Part shown: piece after piece, positions 25,477 to 32,884 of the stretch | Layout: each line of letters opens with the position of its first letter | How positions within the stretch are numbered: the stretch's first letter is position 1 | Assembly: GCA_011389765.1 (NCBI GenBank) | Contig: JAABTT010000026.1 | Coordinates: forward strand, 1 to 40,757 | Reading direction: 5' to 3' | Length of the DNA stretch: 40,757 nt | From: Desulfohalobiaceae bacterium S24 | GTDB lineage: Bacteria > Desulfobacterota > Desulfovibrionia > Desulfovibrionales > Desulfothermaceae | Notes under the pieces: model-generated | What the model was told of the DNA's origin: nothing | The model's input: the letters and a program-made list of their open reading frames with translations, nothing else | Database searches by the model: none | Translations under genes and position numbers: made by a program

Positions 25477-28305
25477 ATGAAAATTTTCCGATCACTCTAC
25501 CTCTTCAATATCTTCACCTCCCTTTTTGTGCTGGTCTTTTTGACTTTAGCGCTTCTCGGCGGCTGGTACTTTTTAGAATACGCCCAGCATCGGGAACGCC
25601 TGCAGTCGTTTCAGACCAGGATTCTTGAACGGAAAAAGTTTGTCATTCAAACTCAGGTGCATGAGGCCATTGACTATATAGAATTCAAACGATCGGAGGT
25701 CATGCAGCGAACCAGGGAGTCCATCAAATCCAGGGTGTATGAAGCTCATGCTCTGGCCACCTCCATCTACCGGCGGAACAAGGGACGGCTTTCAGAGCAG
25801 GAATTGAAAACTCTGGTTCGGGAAACGCTCCGGCCCATGCGCTTTGAAGAGGGCCGGGGCTATTATTTTGCCACGGATTTGTATGGGATTGAACAGCTTT
25901 TCTCGGACAAGCCGCACCTTGAAGGCAGGAACATGCTTGATATGCGCGGGGCCGGAGGCAAGTCCGTGGTCAAGGACATGATTGCTCTGGTGGAAAAGCA
26001 GCAGGAGGGTTTTTATGAATATCACTGGTCAAAGCCCGGCAAAGGCGATACCAGGGTTTTTCCTAAAATCGCTTTTGTCAAATACTTCCAGCCATTTCAC
26101 TGGCTGATCGGCACCGGCCTCTACCTCGACGATGTAGAGAGCGTCATCCAAAAAGAAGCACTGCAGCGGATCAAAAAAATCCGCTACGCCAAGGACGGAT
26201 ATCTCTATGTCTTGAATCAAAAAGGGACCTTGCTCACGCATCCGATTGCCTCCCTGGTGGGCAAGGACTTCCAGGAGCTTGAGGATCCCGCCCGGGTCGG
26301 GGTTATTGAGAACATCCTCGCGACTAGCCGTGAAAAAGGATCCGGATTTTTGGAATATGGCTGGATGAAGCCCAGTACGGAGACCCGGGAAAACAAACTC
26401 GCGTATATTGCAGACTATGAGCCCTGGTCCTGGATCATCGGCACCGGCGTCTATCTGGACGATATTCAGAAAGATATTCAAGCAGCGCAAGCCGGGTTCA
26501 AGGAACAATTCCGCAAGCAGATTTTCCTGGCAGGGGTGCTTTTTGTGGCGGCTCTGCTGATTGCCGCTTTTTTCATCAGCTTATTTTCCAGGAAGATGAA
26601 GTCCGGTCTCTTGCAGTTTCGCGATTTTTTCATCGCCTCGGCCTCGGATTACGCCTTGATTGATACAGAGCAGCTGCCTTTTTCGGAATTCTCCGAAATC
26701 GCGGAGCAGGCCAATGTCATGAATGAGGAACGCAGGCAGGCCGAAGCAAAATTGCGGCAGAGCGAACAGAGTTATCGGGAGCTGTTTAACTCCAGCAGTG
26801 ATCTCATCTATACCCAGGATCTGCAGGGCCGCTTCCTCTCGGTCAACCCGGCCATGAAAAAACTCTTTGGCTACTCCGAGGATGATTTTCTGGGACGGCC
26901 CGCGTCGGATTTCATGGAACCCGAACTTCAAGGTCTGCTTGTGAGCGAATACCTGGCCGAACTCAGGAAAGAGGGCCGCCATGAGGGGATCGGGGCCTAT
27001 TTTACCCGGGACGGCCGGAAGGTCTATATTGAGCATAAGAGCAAACTGGTGCAGCCGGAGACAGGGGAACCCTATATCAGCGGCATCGGCCGGGATGTCA
27101 CCGAGCGGATTCTGGCCGAGCGGGAGCGGAAACAGCTGGAGGCGCAGCTCCAGCAGGCGAAAAAACTGGAAGCCATCGGGACCCTGGCCGGAGGCATGGC
27201 CCATCTTTTCAATAATCAGCTCAGTGTAGTCCTGGGCAATCTGGAACTGGCCTTGACCGACTTGCCAGCCCGCCACCAGAGCCGGAACGATTTGCAGCAG
27301 GCCATGCAATCGGCCAGACGGGCCTCCGAGGTGAGCGGTCAGCTCCTGACCTATCTTGGTCAGGCCGCGGCCAAGCGGGAGGCACAGGATCTTTCAGAAA
27401 TCTGCCGGCATAATTTCCGTAAACTCAAAGAGTCTCTGCCGGGAACACTCGAACTGCAGACCGATCTGCCGGTTCCCGGGCCTGTGGTCCTGGTCAATGC
27501 CCGTCAGATCGAGCAGATTTTGAGCAATTTGATCACCAACGCCTGGGAGGCCATGGACCTGCATCAGGGTACCATCGGGCTGAGCACATACATCATCGAG
27601 AGTTCGGATATCCGGCAAGCCGAGGTCTATCCGCACGACTGGGAGCACTTTGATGAGCGCTATGCCTGTCTGGAGGTCCGGGATGCAGGAATCGGCATGG
27701 ATCCGGAGGATATCGACAAGATATTCGATCCCTTCTTTACGACCAAATTCACCGGACGGGGGCTGGGTCTGGCGGTGGTTCTGGGAATAATCAAATCCTA
27801 TGGCGGAGCCATCAGTCTGCAAACCGAAAAACACAGAGGAACCCGGCTGCGCATTTACCTTCCCCTGGTTGAAGATCTTCCCGCGGAGCAGCCTGAAAAA
27901 ACGGCCGAGGAATCATCGCCTCAACCCGAGGGGGCCGTCCTGCTGGCCGAGGATCAGGAGATGGTCCGGAACATGGCCAAGACCATGCTCGAACACCTGG
28001 GGTATGAAGTGCTGAGCGCAGCTGACGGCTCCGAGGCCCTGGAGTTGTTTCAAAAACATCAGGGACGGATCTGCTGTCTGCTTACCGATTTGTCCATGCC
28101 GGGGCTTGACGGCTGGGAGACCCTGGAGGCCGTTCGTGAAATTCAGGCGGACATCCCTGTGATTCTGGCCAGCGGGTACGATCAGGCCCAGGTCATGACC
28201 GGCGAGCATTCCGAGCTGCCTCAGGCCTACCTGAACAAGCCCTTTCAAATAGCCGAGCTCAAGGCGGCTCTGGCCCAGGTCCTCTCATTGAAAAATATGG
28301 AGTAG
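25477..28305 (+). CDS. Hybrid sensor histidine kinase with tandem Cache domains, PAS and receiver
   Basis: A 942-aa inner-membrane two-component sensor. TM1 is at about 12-32. The periplasmic part (about 35-345) has two Cache-type ligand-binding units: RGYYFATDLYG...FHWLIGTGLYLDDV and DGYLYVLNQKG...WSWIIGTGVYLDDI. TM2 is at 349-370, then a linker and a PAS domain (about 430-545, ending YISGIGRDVTERI). The HisKA domain has H576 in GGMAHLFNNQLSVVLGNLE, and the ATPase has N-box NLITNAWEAM, DAGIGMDPE and RGLGLAVVLGI. The receiver (about 819-938) has phosphoacceptor D871 (LLTDLSMPG) and K921 (YLNKPF). Leu577 replaces the acidic residue that usually follows the H-box histidine. No cognate response regulator with an output domain is adjacent. 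Confidence 0.92.
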   Translation: MKIFRSLYLFNIFTSLFVLVFLTLALLGGWYFLEYAQHRERLQSFQTRILERKKFVIQTQVHEAIDYIEFKRSEVMQRTRESIKSRVYEAHALATSIYRRNKGRLSEQELKTLVRETLRPMRFEEGRGYYFATDLYGIEQLFSDKPHLEGRNMLDMRGAGGKSVVKDMIALVEKQQEGFYEYHWSKPGKGDTRVFPKIAFVKYFQPFHWLIGTGLYLDDVESVIQKEALQRIKKIRYAKDGYLYVLNQKGTLLTHPIASLVGKDFQELEDPARVGVIENILATSREKGSGFLEYGWMKPSTETRENKLAYIADYEPWSWIIGTGVYLDDIQKDIQAAQAGFKEQFRKQIFLAGVLFVAALLIAAFFISLFSRKMKSGLLQFRDFFIASASDYALIDTEQLPFSEFSEIAEQANVMNEERRQAEAKLRQSEQSYRELFNSSSDLIYTQDLQGRFLSVNPAMKKLFGYSEDDFLGRPASDFMEPELQGLLVSEYLAELRKEGRHEGIGAYFTRDGRKVYIEHKSKLVQPETGEPYISGIGRDVTERILAERERKQLEAQLQQAKKLEAIGTLAGGMAHLFNNQLSVVLGNLELALTDLPARHQSRNDLQQAMQSARRASEVSGQLLTYLGQAAAKREAQDLSEICRHNFRKLKESLPGTLELQTDLPVPGPVVLVNARQIEQILSNLITNAWEAMDLHQGTIGLSTYIIESSDIRQAEVYPHDWEHFDERYACLEVRDAGIGMDPEDIDKIFDPFFTTKFTGRGLGLAVVLGIIKSYGGAISLQTEKHRGTRLRIYLPLVEDLPAEQPEKTAEESSPQPEGAVLLAEDQEMVRNMAKTMLEHLGYEVLSAADGSEALELFQKHQGRICCLLTDLSMPGLDGWETLEAVREIQADIPVILASGYDQAQVMTGEHSELPQAYLNKPFQIAELKAALAQVLSLKNME

Positions 28306-28352
28306 GTCGGTGACCGGGATGGCCTCTATTCCTTTGAACAGGGGGTAGCGCC

Positions 28353-28379
28353 TTGACACAAGCAATTATGCTGTATAAT
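28353..28379 (+). promoter_or_regulatory. Consensus sigma-70 promoter for the PIN toxin gene
   Basis: TTGACA (28353-28358), 15-base spacer, TATAAT (28374-28379). Both hexamers are perfect. The predicted start falls at about 28386-28387, exactly on an ATG, so the transcript may have no leader. The -10 box overlaps the more upstream ATG (28378), which therefore cannot be used from this promoter. Confidence 0.7.
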
Positions 28380-28386
28380 GTTTACG

Positions 28387-28767
28387 ATGAGGAAATGTAT
28401 TCCAGACACAGACGTGTTGGTGGATTTTTTTCGCGGTTATGACAAGGCGAAATCTTTTGTGAACGCGAACTCATCGCGAATTTTCTTGTCTTCTATAGTC
28501 CTAGCAGAGTTGTATGCCGGGGTAAAAGGTGATAAAGAGTATAATATTTTAGAAAATTTTGTTTCGATCTTTCCCACTGTTTTCATAACTTCTGAAATTG
28601 CCAAAATCGGAGGACTCTATAAGCGGGATTTCGGCAAATCTCATGGAGTCGGACTTGCCGATGCCATACTTGCTGCAAGCTGTGATGTGGAAAATGCAGT
28701 CCTGAAGACCTTGAATATCAAGCACTATCCAATGATCAAGGATTTGGAACCAGCCTATAGGAAGTAA
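28387..28767 (+). CDS. PIN-domain ribonuclease, VapC-like toxin without a visible antitoxin
   Basis: A 126-aa PIN-domain protein, the VapC type of Mg-dependent RNase that cleaves tRNA or rRNA. The acidic site is seen as D7 (CIPDTDVLVDFF), E41 (IVLAELYAG) and D92 (GVGLADAILAAS). Length is typical. VapC is normally encoded after, and overlapping, its VapB antitoxin, but the 81 bases upstream have no room for one and nothing suitable follows. The gene is clearly richer in A and T than its neighbours, as expected for acquired toxin modules. The start at 28387 is chosen because the promoter -10 covers the ATG at 28378. A 13-bp hairpin begins three bases after the stop codon. Confidence 0.85.
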   Translation: MRKCIPDTDVLVDFFRGYDKAKSFVNANSSRIFLSSIVLAELYAGVKGDKEYNILENFVSIFPTVFITSEIAKIGGLYKRDFGKSHGVGLADAILAASCDVENAVLKTLNIKHYPMIKDLEPAYRK

Positions 28768-28770
28768 GAT

Positions 28771-28799
28771 GCGAGTGCAAAAAATGTTTTTGCACTCGC
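28771..28799. other. Perfect 13-bp hairpin immediately after the PIN gene
   Basis: GCGAGTGCAAAAA (28771-28783) pairs completely with TTTTTGCACTCGC (28787-28799) around a 3-base loop. It begins three bases after the stop codon. There is no T-run after the stem, so it is not a standard intrinsic terminator. It may protect the 3' end or be a recombination remnant. Confidence 0.7.
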
Positions 28800-28803
28800 C
28801 AGA

Positions 28804-28830
28804 GGTCAGAGATCAGAAGTCTGTGATCAG
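28804..28830. repeat. GTCAGNGATCAG-type dispersed repeat, copy 1
   Basis: Two near-copies of GTCAGAGATCAG / GTCTGTGATCAG in tandem. A longer relative lies at 40524-40565. It occupies the gap between the PIN gene and the FAD oxidoreductase. Confidence 0.5.
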
Positions 28831-28886
28831 CAAAAACAAAAACTTATAACTCAAAATTTTATCACACAGGAGGAGGTATCGCCGGG

Positions 28887-30170
28887 ATGAAAACCATCCG
28901 GGAGACAGTGGATGTCCTGGTGGCCGGCGGCGGGACGGCCGGTCATGTGGCGGCATTGCAGGCCGCCCGGGAAGGGTTGCGGACGGCCGTGATCGAGGCG
29001 GGATCCATGCTGGGGGGGACCATGACCGCCGGCGGGGTGGCCATGCCCAACCATTTTTTCAGCCGGCACGGGCCGGTGGTGCAAGGCATCCCCTGGCAAC
29101 TCTACTGTCAATCTAAGGAGGTGCAGGGCCTGCCTGTCCCCGATTGGACAAAGCGCCGTCCGGTGGAGACCCCGGGCTATTACAGCTACATCAATGTACC
29201 GGTGTATGCGGCTGTTGCCGAGGAAGCGGCCCTCAAGGCCGGGCTTTGGCTGCATTACCATGAATTTATCAGCGAGGTGCAGGCTCAGGGCGATTTTTGG
29301 GAGGTGACCAGCCTGGGCCGCGGCACCAGACGGATCACCACAGCCCGGGAGCTCATCGACTGCACGGGCGATTCCGACGTGGTCCGGGCCCTGGGCTTGC
29401 CGGTCATGTACGACGATATCCGGCAGCCCGGCAGTCTGCAGTACAAGATTGAAGGGATCGAGCACGAGGAAATCTGGGAAAAGGAGGTGCAGGCCATCTA
29501 TGAAGAAGCCGTGGCGGCCGGTCTGATCGAGAAAGGCGATTTCGCCTATCCCAACATCCTGCCCTTCAAGGAGTTTCTGGACCGGGGCGGGCACAACTGC
29601 TCCCATATCTACGAGGCTGATACCTCCAGCAGCGAGGGGCAGACCAAGGCCAACATCGAGGGCCGGTCCAGAATGCTGCGCATGTTCAGGTTTCTGCGGT
29701 CTTCCATCCCGGGCTGCGAGCGGGCCGCAATCAAGACCATGGCCCCTTTTGCCCTGGCCAGGGAAACCTACCGCACCCTGGGGGAATACGTCATCAGCAA
29801 AAAGGATTTCCTGGAGGCCAGAGACTTTCCAGACGGCGTCTGCAACGCCTTCAATTACGTGGATATGCACAGCCGGGAGCAGGGATGCGAGCTGACCTTT
29901 CATTCCGAGGACACCCTGCTGCCTTTAGTGCCCTTTCGGGCCTTGATCCCCAAAGGCAGTTCCCGCCTGACCGTTGCCGGCCGCATTGTTTCGGCCGAGC
30001 GCTTCGCCCTGGCCGGGGTGCGGGCCCAGTGCACCTGCATGGCCATGGGCCAGGCCATGGGTGCGGCTGCCGCCCTGGCCGTCAAGAAAAAGCTGCCCTC
30101 CAGGGATATTCCCAGCCTGGACATCGTGGCACTGACTGTGGAACACGGGGCGGTGCCGCTTCAGGGATGA
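28887..30170 (+). CDS. FAD-dependent oxidoreductase (FAD_oxidored family)
   Basis: A 427-aa flavoprotein. The N-terminal dinucleotide-binding motif is DVLVAGGGTAGHVAALQAAREG (GGGTAG at 14-19), with the acidic residue ending the second strand in AVIEAG. GSMLGGTMTAGGV is the FAD pyrophosphate region. IDCTGDSDVVRALGLPV is the second FAD motif, and the C-terminal segment SRLTVAGRIVSAERFALAGVRAQCTCMAMGQAMGAAAALA completes the site in two parts. No signal peptide. It resembles the PF12831 group, whose members are often mislabelled as xanthan lyase; substrates are mostly unknown. AGGAGGAGG lies upstream. It stands alone, with repeats on both sides (28804-28830 and 30174-30371). Confidence 0.85.
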   Translation: MKTIRETVDVLVAGGGTAGHVAALQAAREGLRTAVIEAGSMLGGTMTAGGVAMPNHFFSRHGPVVQGIPWQLYCQSKEVQGLPVPDWTKRRPVETPGYYSYINVPVYAAVAEEAALKAGLWLHYHEFISEVQAQGDFWEVTSLGRGTRRITTARELIDCTGDSDVVRALGLPVMYDDIRQPGSLQYKIEGIEHEEIWEKEVQAIYEEAVAAGLIEKGDFAYPNILPFKEFLDRGGHNCSHIYEADTSSSEGQTKANIEGRSRMLRMFRFLRSSIPGCERAAIKTMAPFALARETYRTLGEYVISKKDFLEARDFPDGVCNAFNYVDMHSREQGCELTFHSEDTLLPLVPFRALIPKGSSRLTVAGRIVSAERFALAGVRAQCTCMAMGQAMGAAAALAVKKKLPSRDIPSLDIVALTVEHGAVPLQG

Positions 30171-30505
30171 TCAGTGACTTATCGGTTCATCTTTTTCATA
30201 GAAAATAAGAAACTGTGTTGCTCCGAAGCAGTTGAAGTCCTTGGTAAAGAAATTGGAAATTTGAAATTGCCCGACTTCGCTCAGAAGCTTCGCCGCGGCC
30301 AGCGGGAAATTGGCAAGAAAAGAATGCAGAAATGCAGAGTGTTCTATAAAGCAGCATCAAATTTTGAATTTTTTTCTGAAGATTTGAGCATTGAACAAAT
30401 GTATGCTTCTATAAAAGTTGTCAATCCTTTTTTGCAAACCCGTTGAATTGATTTTCAGTGCGAATATTGGAAGGTTAACAAACAGAATATTGAAAAGGAG
30501 GCCAG
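30171..30505. other. Intergenic region filled mostly by a dispersed repeat
   Basis: From 30174 to about 30371 this is copy B of the dispersed repeat; the rest is AT-rich with an open frame in continuity but no family resemblance. A ribosome binding site AAAAGGAGG for the next gene is at the right edge. Confidence 0.6.
30174..30371. repeat. Dispersed intergenic repeat, copy B, with 43-nt insertion
   Basis: Starts three bases after the oxidoreductase stop. Bases 30174-30269 match 24568-24663. A 43-base GC-richer piece (about 30270-30312) is absent from copy A and is bounded on both sides by AAATTG. The match then resumes (GGCAAGAAAAGAATGCA...) to about 30371. Confidence 0.75.
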
Positions 30506-30748
30506 ATGCTGAAAATATCCAAAGAAACCAAATTACAGCCGGAACAGATCCTGGACAAGGCGGTTGCATTTTTCGGACCCGAAGGTGAACAGCTCGAGGA
30601 AAAGGATCGCGATGCCTGCTGCGTCACCTTTGAAGGGGGCGGAGGATACGTCAGGGTCAGCGTAGCAGAAGAGGGTGCCTTGCAGACAGTTGATGTTGAA
30701 ACCCGGGAATTTGAATATCAAGCCAGACAGTTTTTGAAAAGACTCTGA
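30506..30748 (+). CDS. Small conserved protein of unknown function
   Basis: An 80-aa acidic, soluble protein with a strong ribosome binding site (AAAAGGAGG, good spacing). The C-terminal part EYQARQFLKRL is probably a helix, and a glycine run (EGGGGYVRVSV) sits in the middle between predicted beta strands. I recall similar short proteins in Chloroflexi and deltaproteobacteria with the same order of features (LDKAVAFFGPEG, FEGGGGYV), but no function is known to me. No cysteine-rich motif or signal peptide; C59 and C60-type metal sites are not evident (only a single CC pair near residue 37). It is followed by 243 bases before the phosphatase. Confidence 0.72.
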   Translation: MLKISKETKLQPEQILDKAVAFFGPEGEQLEEKDRDACCVTFEGGGGYVRVSVAEEGALQTVDVETREFEYQARQFLKRL

Positions 30749-30933
30749 TGTGACCTTCAGAGTACTTCTCCCAGGGGCGGGCGCCGGTCGCAGACATAGG
30801 ATCAAACGGTCTCCTCGGTACAGAGTATGGATCGGGGTTCGACCGGGTGTGATCGGGCTCGTTTGCGCGTCTCATCACAAGATGAGAATTGAACAGAATT
30901 GAAACGCGATTGTCACCTTGTTGGGCTAGCTCA

Positions 30934-30953
30934 GGATCTGCGACAGGAGATCC
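30934..30953 (+). promoter_or_regulatory. Hairpin in the alkaline phosphatase leader with a CsrA-like GGA loop
   Basis: GGATCT (30934-30939) pairs with AGATCC (30948-30953) around an 8-base loop ending ACAGG. The AGGA at the loop/stem edge resembles a CsrA/RsmA site. It lies 26 bases before the AAGGAGG of the phosphatase gene. No PhoB box was recognised. Confidence 0.25.
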
Positions 30954-30991
30954 CAAGCAAGTATCAGACCATCAGTCCCAAGGAGGTTTGT

Positions 30992-32488
30992 ATGCGCAGC
31001 AAAGATCTGAAACGAAGTGCGGTTTTCCTGGCGGCCCTGTTCCTGCTCCTGTTATGGGCAGCGGCCCCTATGGCGGCCAAGGAAGCCAAGTATGTCTTTC
31101 TCTTGATCGGCGACGGGATGGGCATCCCGCAGCGAATCGCTGCTGAACAGTATGCGGGAAAGACATTGGCAATGAACATACTCCCGGCCCAGGGCATTAC
31201 CAGCACCCATGCCGCGGATCGCTTCATCACCGGATCGGCTGCCTCCGCCACGGCCATGGCTTCCGGGCAGAAGACCAATATCGGGCTAGTGGGCATGGAT
31301 CCGCAGCTGCGATCCGTGAAGACCCTGGCTGAAATGGCCAAAGAAAAGGGGATGAAAGTCGGCATCGTGTCCAGCGTGTCCATTGATCATGCCACGCCCG
31401 CGGCCTTTTATGCCCATGTTCCCAAGCGGGGGCAGTATTACGATATCGATGTGGCCCTGGCTTCAAGCGGATTCGATTACTTCGGGGGCGGCGGTCTCAA
31501 GGATCCGGCCAATCAACGCGACAATTCCAAGAACTTTCAGGGAAATGCCCTGGAGCTGGCTAAAAAGAACGGGTTTACCGTGGTCAGCGATAAGGAAGAC
31601 TTTATGGCTCTGGACTGCAGCGCCGGTAAGGTTCTGGCCTCCAATGCCTGGCTGCAGAACAGCGGGGCTTTGCCCTATGACATGGATGCCCGTCCTGAGG
31701 ACGTCACCCTGGCTGAGTTTGCCCGGAAAGGTATTGAGCTGTTGGACAATGACCAAGGTTTTTTTCTGATGGTGGAAGGCGGAAAGATCGACTGGGCCTG
31801 TCACGCCAATGACGGCAAGGCCTCGATCCAGGACACCCTGGCCTTTGATCAGGTGGTTGCAGCCGCCCTGGATTTCTACGAACAGCACCCGGATGAGACC
31901 CTGATCGTGGTCACCGGCGACCATGAATGCGGGGGGTTGACCTTAGGGTTTGCCGGCACCAAATACGCCACCAATTTTGAAGTGCTGAGCAAGCAGAGCA
32001 TTTCTTTCCGGAAATTCACCAACGAGATTCTGGCCGATTTCAAAGACAAGGGAGAGCAGGCTACGTTTGCAGCCATGAAGCCCTTGATCACCAAGTACTT
32101 CGGCTTGAAGTTCGACGCAGCCCCCGGTGATCCCCTGGGCCTGAAAAGTCATGAGGCGGTCAAGATCATGCAGGCCTTTGAGCGCAGTCTGAGCGGTGAG
32201 GCTGAAAAATCCTCCGATCCGGAGACCTATCTGCTCTATGGCGGTTACGATCCTCTGGCCGTGACCCTGACCCATATCCTGAACCAGAAGGCGGGCATGG
32301 CCTGGACTTCCTACAAACACACCGGCGTGCCTGTGACCACTTCAGCTCAGGGCGTCACTGCCGAGGCCTTCAACGGGTCCTACGACAATACCGATATCGC
32401 CCTGAAGATCATGGAGGCCATGGGCCTTGATGCCACGGTGCGCTATACGGCCCAGACAGAAGAAAAGGCTGTTGTGGCCCAGGAATAA
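30992..32488 (+). CDS. Secreted alkaline phosphatase (PhoA family)
   Basis: A 498-aa metal-dependent phosphomonoesterase exported by a Sec signal peptide (about 1-29, ending PMAAK). DGMG at 41-44 is a metal site. The nucleophile Ser82 is in TGSAASATAMASG; the residue before it is Gly where E. coli PhoA has Asp, as seen in other members. Further metal residues are in DHATPAAFYAH, VEGGKIDWACHAND and VTGDHECGGLTLG. A late His in YKHTGVPVTTSAQG completes the site. The start is fixed by AAGGAGG and the signal peptide. An in-frame ATG 31 codons earlier would hide the signal. About 200 residues between GGL and HTG form an insert region. Gene stands alone. Confidence 0.93.
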   Translation: MRSKDLKRSAVFLAALFLLLLWAAAPMAAKEAKYVFLLIGDGMGIPQRIAAEQYAGKTLAMNILPAQGITSTHAADRFITGSAASATAMASGQKTNIGLVGMDPQLRSVKTLAEMAKEKGMKVGIVSSVSIDHATPAAFYAHVPKRGQYYDIDVALASSGFDYFGGGGLKDPANQRDNSKNFQGNALELAKKNGFTVVSDKEDFMALDCSAGKVLASNAWLQNSGALPYDMDARPEDVTLAEFARKGIELLDNDQGFFLMVEGGKIDWACHANDGKASIQDTLAFDQVVAAALDFYEQHPDETLIVVTGDHECGGLTLGFAGTKYATNFEVLSKQSISFRKFTNEILADFKDKGEQATFAAMKPLITKYFGLKFDAAPGDPLGLKSHEAVKIMQAFERSLSGEAEKSSDPETYLLYGGYDPLAVTLTHILNQKAGMAWTSYKHTGVPVTTSAQGVTAEAFNGSYDNTDIALKIMEAMGLDATVRYTAQTEEKAVVAQE

Positions 32489-32641
32489 TTTTTTGCAGGG
32501 TTTTGCTTTTTCATCTGATGATGGTTCCCCACGTCAAGGCCCTTTTGTCTTTCCTCTTTGCCCGGCTCGTACTCTGGAAGCTCCTGCTGCCCCTCCTGCT
32601 CAAGGGGTTTGATCCGAAAGGCTCTGGCAGGGATGGTTTCT

Positions 32642-32839
32642 ATGAATTATGATGATCTTGTTCTGCTCTTGACGGCCATTACTGAAAAAAAGAGGGATGA
32701 GGCCGAAAGCATTGCCAGAAAGCATATTCAACACGGCTGGGATTATATGGAAAAACGGGATCAGGGCTTCAGAGTCCGCTTGATGTTAATTCTTTGCTTT
32801 GTTTTCCAATATCAGGATGAGAAGGATTTTTTTGGATAA
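32642..32839 (+). pseudogene. Isolated C-terminal FCD-domain fragment of a GntR-type regulator
   Basis: A 65-residue open frame whose first half (YDDLVLLLTAITEKKRDEAE, then SIARKHIQHGW) matches the last helices of the FCD ligand-binding domain of FadR/GntR regulators: a loop-helix with AI, then AE..A..HI. No DNA-binding domain or earlier FCD part is seen in any frame of the 150 bases upstream. It sits directly before a TRAP transporter operon, where such regulators are often found. It is most simply a remnant of a lost regulator gene. It may still be expressed from ATG 32642 or 32633 (AAAGG upstream). Confidence 0.5.
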
Positions 32840-32884
32840 GGCTGTCTTTTTTCAAACCTTAAGCTAGGACAGGAGGTTTTTCCC

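Noticed and set aside
28851..29903. A 350-codon minus-strand frame
   Set aside because: Antisense to the FAD oxidoreductase, which has clear FAD-binding motifs and a strong ribosome binding site.
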